In this document: piece after piece, positions 1-10,367 of the stretch
How the letters are laid out: the number at the start of each line of letters is the position of its first letter
How positions within the stretch are numbered: position 1 is the first letter of the stretch
Notes under the pieces: model-generated
Seen by the model: the letters and a program-made list of their open reading frames with translations, nothing else
Told to the model about the DNA's origin: nothing
The model's database searches: none
Program-made: the position numbers and the translations under genes
Assembly (NCBI RefSeq): GCF_029962605.1
Contig: NZ_CP124750.1
Span: 4,216,001 to 4,280,000 of the forward strand
DNA length: 64,000 bases
Direction: 5' to 3'
Source of the DNA: Serratia sarumanii
GTDB lineage: Bacteria; Pseudomonadota; Gammaproteobacteria; Enterobacterales; Enterobacteriaceae

Positions 1-208
1 CCATCATGATAAGGCCAGGCACGATGAACTGCATGTAGCTGAAGCCGTGCATATCGCCGATGCGCGAGCCGATCAGATTGCCGAAGATGATGAAGTACAG
101 CGTCATGGTGATCACCGGCGGCACCAGGGTCTGGATCCAGATGCGCGCGAACCGGTTCACCTCTTTGGCCCAGATGCTCTGCAAGGCTACCCAATACAAA
201 CGCGTCAT
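1..208 (-). CDS. yadH: ABC-2 type transporter permease YadH, N-terminal part only
   Basis: The first 69 codons of an inner-membrane permease are present; the rest lies beyond the left edge. The protein starts MTRLYWVALQSIWAKEVNRF and runs into a hydrophobic first membrane segment, as in E. coli YadH. Its ATG overlaps the yadG stop codon in an ATGA arrangement, so the two are translationally coupled and should form one ABC exporter. The transported substrate is not known. Confidence 0.88.
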   Translation of the reverse strand, partial: MTRLYWVALQSIWAKEVNRFARIWIQTLVPPVITMTLYFIIFGNLIGSRIGDMHGFSYMQFIVPGLIMM

Positions 209-1128
209 GCTTTTTCTCCATTGCCGTTAACCAGGGTGACAAACAGTTCTTCCAGGCGGTTCGCCTTGTTGCGCATGCTCAGCACCTGCACGCCCTGCGC
301 GCTCAGTTGGGTGAACAGGCCGTTCAGCCCCTGCTCGCGCATCACTTCCACTTCCAGCGTCGAGGTATCCGTCAGGCGGCTGTGGTAACCGTCCAGCTTC
401 GGCAACGGGCTCTTCGCCGCCAAATCGAGGATGAAGGTTTCCGACTTCAGCTTGGCCAGCAGCCCCTTCATCGAGGTGTTTTCCACCAGCTCCCCGTTCT
501 GGATGATGCCGATATTGCGGCACAGCATCTCCGCCTCTTCCAGATAGTGGGTAGTGAGGATAATGGTGGTGCCCTGGGCGTTCAGCTCTTTCAGGAAGCC
601 CCACATCGAGCGACGCAGCTCGATGTCCACCCCGGCGGTCGGCTCATCGAGGATCAGCAGCTTCGGCTGATGCATCAACGCGCGGGCGATCATCAGGCGG
701 CGCTTCATGCCGCCGGACAGCATGCGGGCGCGCTCGTTGCGCTTGCCCCACAGATCCAGCTGATTGAGGTATTTTTCGGCGCGCGCCATCGCTTCACGCC
801 GCGTGACGCCGTAGTAACCCGCCTGGTTCACCACGATCTGCAACACGGTCTCGAACGGGTTGAAGTTGAACTCTTGCGGCACCAGGCCGAGCTGGCGCTT
901 GGCGTTGACGATGTCTTTATCGATGTCGTAACCGAACACCCGCACGCTGCCGGCCGTTTTGTTCACCAGCGAGCTGATGATGCCGATGGTGGTGGATTTT
1001 CCGGCGCCGTTTGGCCCCAGCAGGGCATAAAAATCCCCCGCTTCGACGCTCAGGTCGATACCGCGCAGCGCCTTGACGCCACCGGCATAAGTCTTGGTCA
1101 GCTGCGCTAATTCCAGTGCATAATTCAT
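205..1128 (-). CDS. yadG: ABC transporter ATP-binding protein YadG
   Basis: A 307-residue cytoplasmic ATPase that should energise the YadH permease. The Walker A motif GPNGAGKST lies near residue 40, the signature LSGGMKRR near residue 138 and Walker B LLILDEP near 160, followed by an H-loop histidine (LTTHYLEEAE). Length is about that of E. coli YadG (308). The pair belongs to the DrrA/NodI-like ABC-2 exporters; no substrate can be deduced. It is divergent from can, with about 210 bp between the two starts. Confidence 0.93.
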   Translation of the reverse strand: MNYALELAQLTKTYAGGVKALRGIDLSVEAGDFYALLGPNGAGKSTTIGIISSLVNKTAGSVRVFGYDIDKDIVNAKRQLGLVPQEFNFNPFETVLQIVVNQAGYYGVTRREAMARAEKYLNQLDLWGKRNERARMLSGGMKRRLMIARALMHQPKLLILDEPTAGVDIELRRSMWGFLKELNAQGTTIILTTHYLEEAEMLCRNIGIIQNGELVENTSMKGLLAKLKSETFILDLAAKSPLPKLDGYHSRLTDTSTLEVEVMREQGLNGLFTQLSAQGVQVLSMRNKANRLEELFVTLVNGNGEKA

Positions 1129-1338
1129 ATGTAAAATAGTACCTTATGACGATGAGTATGCCGCCGCGCCCCTGTTTGCGAGGCTTGAAACACTAACGAT
1201 AATCCTAGCATCGGCGACGTTTTCACTGAGTCGAATCCGTGCGGAAAATGAGGCTGCACCACTGTTCCGATTTCCAAAGTGTGACGCTTACCCTATATTA
1301 CCCCAACGCAATCTGTCCGTTACGGGTCAATCACCTCC

Positions 1339-1995
1339 ATGAAAGAAATCGAAGAGCTTATCGCCAACAACCAGGCCTGGTCGGCCAACATCAGCCAGGA
1401 AGACCCGGAATTTTTTGAACGTTTAGCCCAGGCGCAAAAGCCCCGCTTCTTATGGATTGGTTGCTCTGACAGCCGCGTTCCCGCAGAACGCCTGACCGGC
1501 CTCGAGCCGGGTGAACTGTTCGTCCATCGCAACGTGGCGAACCTCGTTATCCACACCGATCTTAACTGCCTGTCGGTGGTGCAGTATGCGGTAGATGTGC
1601 TGGAAGTCGAACACATCATCATTTGCGGCCATCTGGGCTGCGGTGGCGTGCAGGCGGCGGTGGAAAACCCGGAGCTGGGGTTGATCGACAACTGGCTGCT
1701 GCACATTCGCGATCTGTGGTACAAGCACAGCTCGCTGCTGGGCGAGCTGCCGCCGGAGCAGCGTTTCGACATGCTGTGCGAGATCAACGTCATTGAGCAG
1801 GTATACAACCTGGGCCACTCCACCATCATGCAGTCCGCGTGGAAGCGCGGCCAGAAGGTGATGATCCACGGTTGGGTGTACGGCATTCAGGACGGCCGCC
1901 TGCGCGATATGGAAGTGCTGGCGACCAGCCGCGAGAGCCTGGAGATGGGCTACCGCAAAGCGATAGCCAAACTGAAGCAGGATAAAGGCATATAA
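1339..1995 (+). CDS. can: Beta-class carbonic anhydrase Can
   Basis: A 218-residue zinc enzyme that interconverts CO2 and bicarbonate in the cytoplasm and supplies bicarbonate to carboxylases. The zinc ligands are visible: C42 and D44 in GCSDSR, H98 and C101 in CGHLGCGG. R46 pairs with D44 as in the family. Length and position (next to yadG, convergent with hpt) match E. coli Can/YadF. It is essential in air in E. coli; that is family knowledge, not seen here. Confidence 0.97.
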   Translation: MKEIEELIANNQAWSANISQEDPEFFERLAQAQKPRFLWIGCSDSRVPAERLTGLEPGELFVHRNVANLVIHTDLNCLSVVQYAVDVLEVEHIIICGHLGCGGVQAAVENPELGLIDNWLLHIRDLWYKHSSLLGELPPEQRFDMLCEINVIEQVYNLGHSTIMQSAWKRGQKVMIHGWVYGIQDGRLRDMEVLATSRESLEMGYRKAIAKLKQDKGI

Positions 1996-2004
1996 CCCCG
2001 CCGC

Positions 2005-2024
2005 GGGCGCGGCTGGCCGCGCCC
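2005..2024. terminator. GC hairpin between convergent can and hpt
   Basis: A 9-bp inverted repeat, GGGCGCGGC / GCCGCGCCC, with a very tight loop sits 10 bp after the can stop and just before the hpt stop. There is no U-run on either strand. It may block transcripts from both sides or simply protect 3' ends; intrinsic termination is unproven. Confidence 0.35.
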
Positions 2025-2032
2025 CACATCAA

Positions 2033-2569
2033 TTACTCGTCCAGCAGCACCACTTTGCCGACGTACGGCAGGTGACGGTAGCGCTGAGCGTAGTCGATGC
2101 CATACCCCACCACGAACTCATCCGGGATCGAGAAGCCGACATATTCGACCGGCACCTGCACTTCACGGCGCTCAGGCTTGTCCAGCAAGGTGCAAATCGC
2201 CAGCGATTTCGGCCCGCGCAGCGCCAAAATCTCGCGCACTTTGTTCAGCGTGTTACCGGAATCGATGATGTCTTCCACGATCAGCACGTCTTTGCCGCGA
2301 ATGTCTTCGTCCAGATCCTTGAGAATCTTCACGTCGCGGGTGGTGGACATGCCGCTGCCGTAGCTGGAGGCGGTCATAAAGTCGACTTCGTGCGGCACGT
2401 CGATGGCGCGGCAGAGATCGGCCATGAACATGAAGGAGCCGCGCAGCAGCCCGACCAGCACCATGTCGCTGCCGCTGTCGCGGTAATGTTCGGTGATCTG
2501 GCGGCCAAGTTCGGCGATACGGGTCTTAACTTCCTGCTCGGAAATCATTACGTCTACAGTGTGTTTCAT
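2033..2569 (-). CDS. hpt: Hypoxanthine phosphoribosyltransferase
   Basis: A 178-residue purine salvage enzyme that converts hypoxanthine (and guanine) plus PRPP to IMP (GMP). The PRPP-binding motif [14 protein letters not shown] lies at about residues 99-112. The chosen ATG ([14 protein letters not shown]) gives exactly the size of E. coli Hpt; a longer reading frame upstream has no family match. It is transcribed alone, convergent with can and downstream of cueO on the same strand. Confidence 0.97.
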   Translation of the reverse strand: MKHTVDVMISEQEVKTRIAELGRQITEHYRDSGSDMVLVGLLRGSFMFMADLCRAIDVPHEVDFMTASSYGSGMSTTRDVKILKDLDEDIRGKDVLIVEDIIDSGNTLNKVREILALRGPKSLAICTLLDKPERREVQVPVEYVGFSIPDEFVVGYGIDYAQRYRHLPYVGKVVLLDE

Positions 2570-2667
2570 AGTATTCAGGTCAGTTGCCGGAAGAAAGGCG
2601 CAGAGTTTAGCATAGCCTTTCGCCGGTGGCGACGCGAGCGCGCCGCCACCTGAGCGACGGGCTGCGA

Positions 2668-4344
2668 TCATTCGCCGACGGTGAAGCCCATCATCATGCC
2701 GGTATCTTCGTGCTCCAGCAGGTGGCAGTGGGCCATGTACGCATGTTCGCTGCTGGCCGGATGGTCGAAGCGCACCAGCACTTCGCTGCGCCACCCTTCG
2801 ACGCGCACCGTGTCCTTCCAGCCGCTGCGATGCGCCGCCGGCGGTTTGCCATTTTCCGACAGGATACGGAACTGGGTGCCGTGAATATGGAACGGGTGCA
2901 ACATCATGTCGCCCTCGCCGGAAATGGTCCACTTCTCATACTGGCCCCGTTTGGCGGCGAACATCGGCTTGGTCATGTCGAAGGCCTTGCCGTTGATCAT
3001 GTTGCCGTGGCTGAAGTCGAACGGTTTGGCTTTACCCTGCGCGCCGCCGTGATCCATCCCGGCCATCTTGCCATGATCCATGCCCTTCATGTTGCCCATG
3101 TTGCCATGGTCCATGCCCTGCATGCCGCCCTTTTCCATGCCTTTCATGTTGCCGTGGTCCATGCCTTTCATGTCTCCACCGCCCATCGCGCCATGATTCA
3201 TGCTCATGCCTGCCATCGCCTGGTGACCATAACGATCCATCAGCGCCTGCATGCCGAGCATATCCAGCTGCGGATCCATCATCAGCTGCAGCCAACGCTC
3301 CTGGATACCGGTGATAGCGGGTAATGTCGGCAGCTTCACCAGGCTGTCCGGCATGGTTTTGATGCCCTGCGCCAGCGACGGCTGAATGCGCAACACCGGC
3401 AGCGGTTGATCGAACGGCGCCAGCGTCATACCCATCTGCTTCACCGGCAGCGTCACGATGTCGAACGCTTTCCCGTCGGAGGCATCCACCAGCACTTCAA
3501 AACGTTCGCCCATCAGCATCGGCAGCTCGGTCAGTTTCACCGGCTCCGCCAGGAAACCGCCGTCGCTGGCGATGACATACAGCGGACGGTTGTCACTGGC
3601 CGCCAGATTCAGCGAGCGGGCGTTGCAGCCGTTGAGGAAGCGCAGACGCAGCCAGCCGCGCGGCGCCAAATGTTGCGGATACTGCGCGCCGTTGGTGAAC
3701 ATGCGATCGCCAAACCAGCCCACCGCCGCGCTCATCACGTCCAGGCGGTATTCGATTTGTGCGTCTTTGCCCAACCGCTTATCTTGCAGGATCACCGGAA
3801 TATCATCCTGCCCCCAGGTTTTCGGCAGCGGCAGTTTGGCGCTCTCCTCATCTTCCAGCAGCACCAGCCCCGCCAGCCCCATCATCACCTGGCTGCCGGT
3901 TTTACCGTGGGTATGCGGGTGGAACCAGCAGGTGGCCGCCGGTTGATCGACGGTGAAATTCACCGTGCGCGTCGCGCCGGGATGGATCAATGCCTGCGGG
4001 CCGCCATCGACGTCGCCGGGAATTTCCAGGCCGTGCCAGTGGACGGTGCTGGCCTCCGCCAGGCCGTTTTTGATGTCGACCGTCACCGGCTGCCCACGCT
4101 GCAGCTTCACCGCCGGCCCGAGCAGCGCGCCGTTGAATCCCCAGGTTTTGGTGGCGGCGCCGGGCAACCAGCGGGTTTCCCCCGCCTGCAGCGCCAGCGC
4201 AATTTTTCCCTGCGCGTCCGGCGTCAACAACGGCGGCACCGGCAGGGCCGGCCGATCGGCCGCCCAGGCGGCCCGGCTCCATAACGGCAATGTGCTCGCA
4301 GCGCCCAGTGCGGCGGTTAATTTAATAAAATCACGGCGTAACAT
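2668..4344 (-). CDS. cueO: Multicopper oxidase CueO with long Met/His-rich insert
   Basis: A 558-residue periplasmic cuprous oxidase for copper detoxification. The N-terminus has a twin-arginine signal ([10 protein letters not shown], then an AAA-type cleavage region). All copper-binding motifs are present: [30 protein letters not shown] and the C-terminal [13 protein letters not shown]. Between residues about 369 and 434 is a segment built from repeated [13 protein letters not shown] units, which corresponds to the methionine-rich helix region of E. coli CueO (516 aa) but is longer. The start was set at the Tat signal; a 67-codon upstream extension would run through the CueR promoter. Confidence 0.96.
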   Translation of the reverse strand: MLRRDFIKLTAALGAASTLPLWSRAAWAADRPALPVPPLLTPDAQGKIALALQAGETRWLPGAATKTWGFNGALLGPAVKLQRGQPVTVDIKNGLAEASTVHWHGLEIPGDVDGGPQALIHPGATRTVNFTVDQPAATCWFHPHTHGKTGSQVMMGLAGLVLLEDEESAKLPLPKTWGQDDIPVILQDKRLGKDAQIEYRLDVMSAAVGWFGDRMFTNGAQYPQHLAPRGWLRLRFLNGCNARSLNLAASDNRPLYVIASDGGFLAEPVKLTELPMLMGERFEVLVDASDGKAFDIVTLPVKQMGMTLAPFDQPLPVLRIQPSLAQGIKTMPDSLVKLPTLPAITGIQERWLQLMMDPQLDMLGMQALMDRYGHQAMAGMSMNHGAMGGGDMKGMDHGNMKGMEKGGMQGMDHGNMGNMKGMDHGKMAGMDHGGAQGKAKPFDFSHGNMINGKAFDMTKPMFAAKRGQYEKWTISGEGDMMLHPFHIHGTQFRILSENGKPPAAHRSGWKDTVRVEGWRSEVLVRFDHPASSEHAYMAHCHLLEHEDTGMMMGFTVGE

Positions 4345-4384
4345 CGCTGACTCCCTTTTCTCAGTGACATAACTCAATGCCGCC

Positions 4385-4415
4385 AGCCTAAACCTTCCCC
4401 CTGGCGGAAGGTCAA
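4385..4415 (-). promoter_or_regulatory. CueR-controlled promoter of cueO
   Basis: Upstream of cueO is the dyad ACCTTCC-N7-GGAAGGT (4392-4412), the standard CueR operator. Read on the minus strand it lies between a -35 hexamer TTGACC (4415-4410) and a -10 TAGGCT (4390-4385) with a 19-bp spacer. That overlong spacer is the hallmark of MerR-family copper-activated promoters. Expected behaviour: activation by Cu(I)-CueR. The cueR gene itself is not in this window. Confidence 0.9.
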
Positions 4416-4561
4416 GCCTTTCCTGGCGGTATTTTAAGCTATGCCTCACAATCAACAGAATATGGCTGGCAAACGCAACGCCGGCCCGGCAGCAATAAAA
4501 TTTGGTGCCTTTACAGGCAAGTGTGGTAACGTCAGCAAACGACAAACAGGCCTATTTCATG

Positions 4562-4909
4562 ATGAAAAAAACAACGTTATCGATGCTGTTGCTGGCGATG
4601 CTGGGCTTCTCCAACGCCAGTCTGGCGCTGAATGAATCCGAGGCGGAAGATCTGGCCGATCTGACGGCGGTATTTATTTATTTGAAAAATGATTGCGGCT
4701 ACAACGATTTGCCAAACGCGCAAATCAAACGCGCCATCGTCTATTTCGCGCAACAAAACCGCTGGGATTTGAGCAACTACAACAGCTTCAATATGAAGGC
4801 GCTGGGCGAAGACAGCTATCGCGATCTCAGCGGCATCGCCATTCCAACGCCCAAGAAGTGCAAATCGCTGGCGCGCGACTCTTTGAGCCTGCTGGCCTAC
4901 GCCAACTAA
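4562..4909 (+). CDS. yacC: YacC, small exported PulS/OutS-like protein
   Basis: A 115-residue protein with a signal peptide (MKKTTLSMLLLAMLGFSNAS, cleavage near residue 23) and a mature part containing NDCGY and KKCKSLARDSLSLLAYAN. It matches E. coli YacC in length and over most of the mature sequence, and sits directly before speE as in E. coli. The family is related to secretin pilotins (PulS/OutS), but the role of YacC is not established. An ATG one codon earlier (4559) is equally possible. Confidence 0.9.
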   Translation: MKKTTLSMLLLAMLGFSNASLALNESEAEDLADLTAVFIYLKNDCGYNDLPNAQIKRAIVYFAQQNRWDLSNYNSFNMKALGEDSYRDLSGIAIPTPKKCKSLARDSLSLLAYAN

Positions 4910-5034
4910 TTCCTTCCCCTTTTCCCGCCCGCCTAACGCTCTCTCTGTCTGAAATTCAACCGTGCATCGCCAGGCAGAGTTAGCTATGATGTTGCGCCGA
5001 TTTTTCATGGCTGTTATTACGGAGTTTCCCGCAC

Positions 5035-5898
<864 letters not shown>

Positions 5899-5925
5899 GC
5901 GAGAAGATAAAGGAGGTGGCCCAAA

Positions 5926-6720
5926 TTGCATAAGCTAAAACTGCACGGCTTCAACAACCTGACCAAGAGCCTGAGTTTTTGTATTTACGATATTTGTTAC
6001 GCCAAGACCGCGGACGACCGCGACGGCTATATCGCCTACATTGACGAACAGTATAACGCCAACCGGCTGACCGAGATCCTGAGCGAAACCTGCTCGATCA
6101 TCGGCGCCAATATTCTGAACATCGCGCGTCAGGACTACGAGCCGCAGGGCGCCAGCGTCACCATCCTGGTCAGCGAAGAGCCGATCGATCCGAAAGACGT
6201 CGATACGTCGGAGCATCCCGGCCCGCTGCCGAACACGGTCGTTGCGCACCTGGACAAGAGCCATATCTGCGTACACACCTACCCGGAAAGCCATCCGGAA
6301 GGCGGGCTATGCACCTTCCGCGCCGATATCGAGGTTTCGACCTGCGGCGTCATTTCGCCCCTCAAGGCGCTGAACTACTTAATTCACCAGCTGGAATCCG
6401 ACATCGTCACCATGGACTATCGCGTGCGCGGTTTTACCCGCGACGTGAACGGCGTGAAACATTACATCGATCATGAGATCAATTCGATCCAGAACTTTAT
6501 GTCGGAAGACATCAAGGCGCTGTATCACATGATGGACGTGAACGTTTACCAGGAAAATATCTTCCATACCAAGATGTTGCTGAAAGATTTCGATCTGAAG
6601 CACTACCTGTTCAACGCGGAACCAGAGGCGCTGAGCGCCGCCGAACGCAAGCAGATCACCGATCTGTTATGGAAAGAGATGCAGGAAATCTATTACGGCC
6701 GCAATATTCCGCATCTGTGA
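5926..6720 (+). CDS. speD: S-adenosylmethionine decarboxylase proenzyme
   Basis: A 264-residue pyruvoyl-dependent enzyme. The self-cleavage site is K111-S112 within [18 protein letters not shown]; cleavage turns S112 into the pyruvoyl group of the alpha chain. The start is a TTG preceded by a strong GGAGGTGG ribosome-binding site, and the protein then begins [14 protein letters not shown] as E. coli SpeD does (264 aa). Second gene of the speED operon. Confidence 0.97.
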   Translation: MHKLKLHGFNNLTKSLSFCIYDICYAKTADDRDGYIAYIDEQYNANRLTEILSETCSIIGANILNIARQDYEPQGASVTILVSEEPIDPKDVDTSEHPGPLPNTVVAHLDKSHICVHTYPESHPEGGLCTFRADIEVSTCGVISPLKALNYLIHQLESDIVTMDYRVRGFTRDVNGVKHYIDHEINSIQNFMSEDIKALYHMMDVNVYQENIFHTKMLLKDFDLKHYLFNAEPEALSAAERKQITDLLWKEMQEIYYGRNIPHL

Positions 6721-6725
6721 TGGAA

Positions 6726-6747
6726 AGGGCGCGGCACGCCGCGCCCT
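6726..6747. terminator. Hairpin between convergent speD and yacL
   Basis: A 10-bp perfect stem AGGGCGCGGC / GCCGCGCCCT separated by AC, 6 bp after the speD stop and 6 bp before the yacL stop. No U-run follows on either strand, so it is a likely bidirectional 3'-end structure rather than a proven intrinsic terminator. Confidence 0.5.
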
Positions 6748-6752
6748 GATGC

Positions 6753-7115
6753 TTAGTATTTCAGCATGAAAGAACGATAGGCCTTCAACACCAGCAGGAA
6801 GTCCTCAACGCCGCAGAATGAGAGGCTTTCTTCGTCGTAGTAATTCATCCCCTCTTCCATTTCATCGCCCTCGAACTCCAGCTGATTGGCGCGGATCATC
6901 ACTTCTTCACCATCCATCAGCAGCGTATATTCATGGCCTTCCAGCTGCCATTGACGTTCACTGCCTTTGACCTCGGCCGCACCGGCTTCAATCCGGTCCA
7001 GCAGGTTGAAATCGCCTTTGACTTCTTCGTTGATCCAGTGGCCAATCGCTTCATGCCCCATCGAAAATCTGACGATCACCTGACCGGTGACGTCACGCAG
7101 AAATTCGTAATCCAT
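6753..7115 (-). CDS. yacL: YacL, UPF0231 family protein
   Basis: A 120-residue acidic cytoplasmic protein ([20 protein letters not shown]...). Length and sequence agree with E. coli YacL, whose function is unknown. It has no signal peptide or membrane segment, and many Glu/Asp residues in the middle ([18 protein letters not shown]). It is convergent with speD and lies downstream of acnB on the same strand, separated by the acnB terminator. Confidence 0.93.
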   Translation of the reverse strand: MDYEFLRDVTGQVIVRFSMGHEAIGHWINEEVKGDFNLLDRIEAGAAEVKGSERQWQLEGHEYTLLMDGEEVMIRANQLEFEGDEMEEGMNYYDEESLSFCGVEDFLLVLKAYRSFMLKY

Positions 7116-7200
7116 AGCATGCCCTCCTGAGCCCTTTTTCTTAGTGTAAACATAAATGGCGGACTAACTCAGTGAGCGCTCGCAAAGTTGGCAACTGAGC

Positions 7201-7230
7201 AAAATAAAACGGGAGGCCAAGGCCTCCCGT
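7201..7230 (-). terminator. Rho-independent terminator of acnB
   Basis: On the minus strand a stem ACGGGAGGCC / GGCCTCCCGT with a TT loop is followed by TTTATTTTG. It lies 24 bp after the acnB stop. Confidence 0.85.
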
Positions 7231-7254
7231 TAAACAGTTGCGCAATATAGCGGC

Positions 7255-9852
7255 TTACACGGCGGTTTGGAAGATCACGCCGTCGGCTTTTTCGGTGTAC
7301 TGCCCCAGCTGGTCAAAGTTCAGGTAGCGGTAGGTATCCGCCGCCGTCTTATCGACCTGCGCCATATAGGTCTGGTACTCGTCCGGCGTCGGCAGGCGGC
7401 CCAGCAGGGACGCAACCGCAGCCAGTTCGGCTGACGCCAGATAGACGTTGGCGCCGGTGCCCAGACGGTTCGGGAAGTTACGGGTCGAGGTGGAGACCAC
7501 CGTCGCACCGTCCGCCACGCGCGCCTGGTTGCCCATGCACAGCGAGCAGCCCGGGATCTCGATACGCGCGCCGCTCTTGCCGAACACGCTGTAGTAGCCT
7601 TCTTCGGTCAGCTGAGCCGCGTCCATCTTGGTTGGCGGCGCCACCCACAGACGGGTTGGCAGCTGGCCCTTGTGCTGATCCAGCAGCTTGCCGGCCGCGC
7701 GGAAGTGGCCGATGTTGGTCATGCAAGACCCGATGAACACTTCATCGATTTTGCTGTTGGCCACGTCGGACAGCAGGCGCGCATCGTCAGGATCGTTCGG
7801 CGCGCACAGGATCGGCTCCTTGATCTCGTTCAGATCGATGTCGATCACCGCCGCGTATTCCGCATCCGCATCGCCTTCCAGCAGTTGCGGATCCGCCAGC
7901 CATTTTTCCATGCCCTGAATACGGCGCTCCAGCGTACGGCGGTCGCCGTAGCCTTCGGAGATCATCCACTTCAGCAGCACGATGTTGGAGTTCAGGTACT
8001 CTTCGATCGGCGCCTTGTCCAGCTTGATGGTACAACCGGCGGCGGAACGTTCGGCGGACGCATCGGTCAGCTCAAACGCCTGCTCGACCTTCAGATCCGG
8101 CAGGCCTTCGATCTCCAGGATGCGGCCGGAGAAGATGTTTTTCTTGCCCTTCTTCTCGACGGTCAGCAAGCCTTGCTGGATCGCGTAGTAAGGGATGGCG
8201 TGCACCAGATCGCGCAGGGTGATGCCCGGCTGCATTTTGCCTTTGAAGCGCACCAGCACCGACTCAGGCATATCCAGCGGCATTACGCCGGTCGCGGCGG
8301 CAAACGCCACCAGGCCGGAACCGGCCGGGAAGGAGATGCCGATCGGGAAGCGGGTGTGGGAATCGCCGCCGGTGCCGACGGTGTCAGGCAGCAGCATGCG
8401 GTTCAGCCAGGAGTGGATCACGCCGTCGCCCGGACGCAGCGAGACGCCGCCGCGGTTCATGATGAAGTCAGGCAGCGTGTGGTGCGTGGTCACGTCGACC
8501 GGTTTCGGGTACGCGGCGGTGTGGCAGAATGACTGCATGACCAGATCGGCGGAGAAGCCGAGGCAGGCCAGGTCTTTCAGCTCATCACGGGTCATCGGGC
8601 CGGTGGTGTCCTGAGAACCGACGGAGGTCATCTTCGGTTCGCAGTATTCGCCAGGGCGAATGCCGGCGACGCCGCAGGCGCGGCCGACCATTTTCTGCGC
8701 CAGCGAGAAGCCTTTGCTGCTGGCGGCGACCGGCTTGGCGATACGGAACACATCGCTGTGCGGCAGACCCAGCGCTTCGCGCGCCTTGGTGGTCAGGCCG
8801 CGGCCGATGATCAGCGGGATACGGCCGCCGGCGCGCACTTCATCCAGCAGCACGTCGGTTTTCAGCTCGAAGCTGGCGATCAGCGCGCCGGTTTCGTGGT
8901 TGCGCACTTCACCTTTGTATGGGTAAACGTCGATCACGTCGCCCATGTTCAGCTCGGACACGTCCACTTCGATCGGCAAGGCGCCGGCATCTTCCATGGT
9001 GTTGAAGAAGATAGGCGCAATCTTGCCGCCCAGCACCACGCCGCCGCCGCGCTTGTTCGGCACGTGCGGGATGTCGTCGCCCATAAACCACAGCACGGAG
9101 TTGGTGGCGGATTTACGGGAAGAACCGGTGCCGACCACGTCGCCGACGTAGGCCAGCGGGAAGCCTTTTTTGTTCAGCAGCTCGATCTGTTTGATCGGGC
9201 CGACGCTGCCCGGCTGATCCGGCACGATGCCTTCACGTTCGTTTTTCAGCATCGCCAGCGCGTGCAGCGGGATATCCGGGCGCGACCAGGCGTCCGGCGC
9301 CGGAGAAAGGTCATCGGTGTTGGTTTCGCCGGTGACTTTGAACACGGTGACGGTGATCTTTTCCGCCAGCTCAGGGCGCGACAGGTACCATTCGGCGTCG
9401 GCCCAGGACTGCATGATCTGCTTGGCGTGCGGGTTACCGGCCTTGGCCTTCTCTTCCACGTCGTAGAAGTTGTCGAACATCAGCAGCGTGTGGGACAGCG
9501 CTTTCGCGGCGATAGGCGCCAGCGTTTCGTTATCCAGCGCTTCGATCAGCGGGTGAATGTTATAGCCGCCCTGCATGGTGCCTAACAGTTCAATGGCTTT
9601 CTCGGGGGTAACCAGGGGGGATGTCGCTTCACCTTTGGCGATGGCCGCCAGGAAACCTGCTTTGACGTAGGCGGCTTCGTCGACGCCCGGTGGAACACGG
9701 TTAATCAGCAGGTCTAACAGGAATTCTTCTTCGCCTTTTGGCGGATTCTTCAGTAGTTCGACCAGCGCGGCCATTTGGGTGGCGTCTAGCGGCTTAGGGG
9801 CGATGCCCTCAGCAGCACGCTCGGCTACGTGCTTACGGTATTCTTCTAGCAC
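7255..9852 (-). CDS. acnB: Bifunctional aconitate hydratase 2 / 2-methylisocitrate dehydratase AcnB
   Basis: An 865-residue TCA-cycle enzyme that isomerises citrate to isocitrate with a [4Fe-4S] cluster. It has the AcnB-specific order: N-terminal HEAT-like domain, swivel domain, then catalytic domains. The cluster cysteines are in [12 protein letters not shown] and in GCSLCMGNQ near the C-terminus. Length equals E. coli AcnB. It is monocistronic with its own terminator; about 515 bp separate it from lpd upstream. Confidence 0.98.
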   Translation of the reverse strand: MLEEYRKHVAERAAEGIAPKPLDATQMAALVELLKNPPKGEEEFLLDLLINRVPPGVDEAAYVKAGFLAAIAKGEATSPLVTPEKAIELLGTMQGGYNIHPLIEALDNETLAPIAAKALSHTLLMFDNFYDVEEKAKAGNPHAKQIMQSWADAEWYLSRPELAEKITVTVFKVTGETNTDDLSPAPDAWSRPDIPLHALAMLKNEREGIVPDQPGSVGPIKQIELLNKKGFPLAYVGDVVGTGSSRKSATNSVLWFMGDDIPHVPNKRGGGVVLGGKIAPIFFNTMEDAGALPIEVDVSELNMGDVIDVYPYKGEVRNHETGALIASFELKTDVLLDEVRAGGRIPLIIGRGLTTKAREALGLPHSDVFRIAKPVAASSKGFSLAQKMVGRACGVAGIRPGEYCEPKMTSVGSQDTTGPMTRDELKDLACLGFSADLVMQSFCHTAAYPKPVDVTTHHTLPDFIMNRGGVSLRPGDGVIHSWLNRMLLPDTVGTGGDSHTRFPIGISFPAGSGLVAFAAATGVMPLDMPESVLVRFKGKMQPGITLRDLVHAIPYYAIQQGLLTVEKKGKKNIFSGRILEIEGLPDLKVEQAFELTDASAERSAAGCTIKLDKAPIEEYLNSNIVLLKWMISEGYGDRRTLERRIQGMEKWLADPQLLEGDADAEYAAVIDIDLNEIKEPILCAPNDPDDARLLSDVANSKIDEVFIGSCMTNIGHFRAAGKLLDQHKGQLPTRLWVAPPTKMDAAQLTEEGYYSVFGKSGARIEIPGCSLCMGNQARVADGATVVSTSTRNFPNRLGTGANVYLASAELAAVASLLGRLPTPDEYQTYMAQVDKTAADTYRYLNFDQLGQYTEKADGVIFQTAV

Positions 9853-10312
9853 GACGTTCTCCTCGCTCTCATTGTCATTTATTGTGCCTGGCGTATATGC
9901 AAACCGGGTTTATACCCTTGGGGTTTCACTCTGTGGCTAGGCGATCGGCCCGTAAAGGCCCCGAAACGGTGATTGGGGCAAACAGACACGGTCAAACAGC
10001 GTTACAGCATGAAAGACTGATGGGTAGAGCGCACGGCGATATTGATGCCATCTATCCTGACGGGGCACTGCTGTCGATGTCCTGGACTGTAAGGTACAGT
10101 GCCCGGTTCCGCTCAGCCAGCATATCAGGATTTGAAACGGTTGTTAATTCGTTCACATAAAAGCAACATTAAATCTTTGCTGAATCGTTGAGCGCAGCGT
10201 AATCGGCTGCCGGACTAGCAGGGCATTATATCCATATAATTAGAATGGATATAAGCAGAGGGATCGGAATTTGGCGCAGCGGCCACAAAAAAACCGCTTT
10301 CTGAGTTTGAGC
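9853..10312. other. Intergenic region upstream of acnB
   Basis: No convincing gene is seen in this 460-bp stretch between acnB and lpd (both minus strand). A 92-codon frame on the plus strand has no family resemblance, and the E. coli neighbour yacH is absent. The region should contain the acnB promoter. The only clear structure is the inverted repeat at 10226-10254. Confidence 0.6.
10226..10254. repeat. 10-bp inverted repeat upstream of acnB
   Basis: Perfect arms TTATATCCAT and ATGGATATAA separated by a 9-bp AT-rich centre (ATAATTAGA). No U-run follows on either strand, so it looks like a protein-binding site rather than a terminator. It lies about 375 bp upstream of the acnB start and 60-90 bp downstream of the lpd terminator. 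The binding protein is unknown. Confidence 0.6.
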
Positions 10313-10341
10313 AAAAAAAAACGGCTCCTTGTCAGGAGCCG
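10313..10341 (-). terminator. Rho-independent terminator of the pdh operon after lpd
   Basis: On the minus strand the stem CGGCTCCT / AGGAGCCG (10341-10322) with a GACA loop is followed by a run of T residues ending at 10313. It lies 26 bp after the lpd stop. Confidence 0.92.
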
Positions 10342-10367
10342 CTTGTTAACCGGTCAAACCAGCAGAA

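Noticed and set aside
9882..10160. A 92-codon plus-strand frame upstream of acnB
   Set aside because: Composition is not protein-like, there is no ribosome-binding site, and it lies in the expected acnB promoter region.
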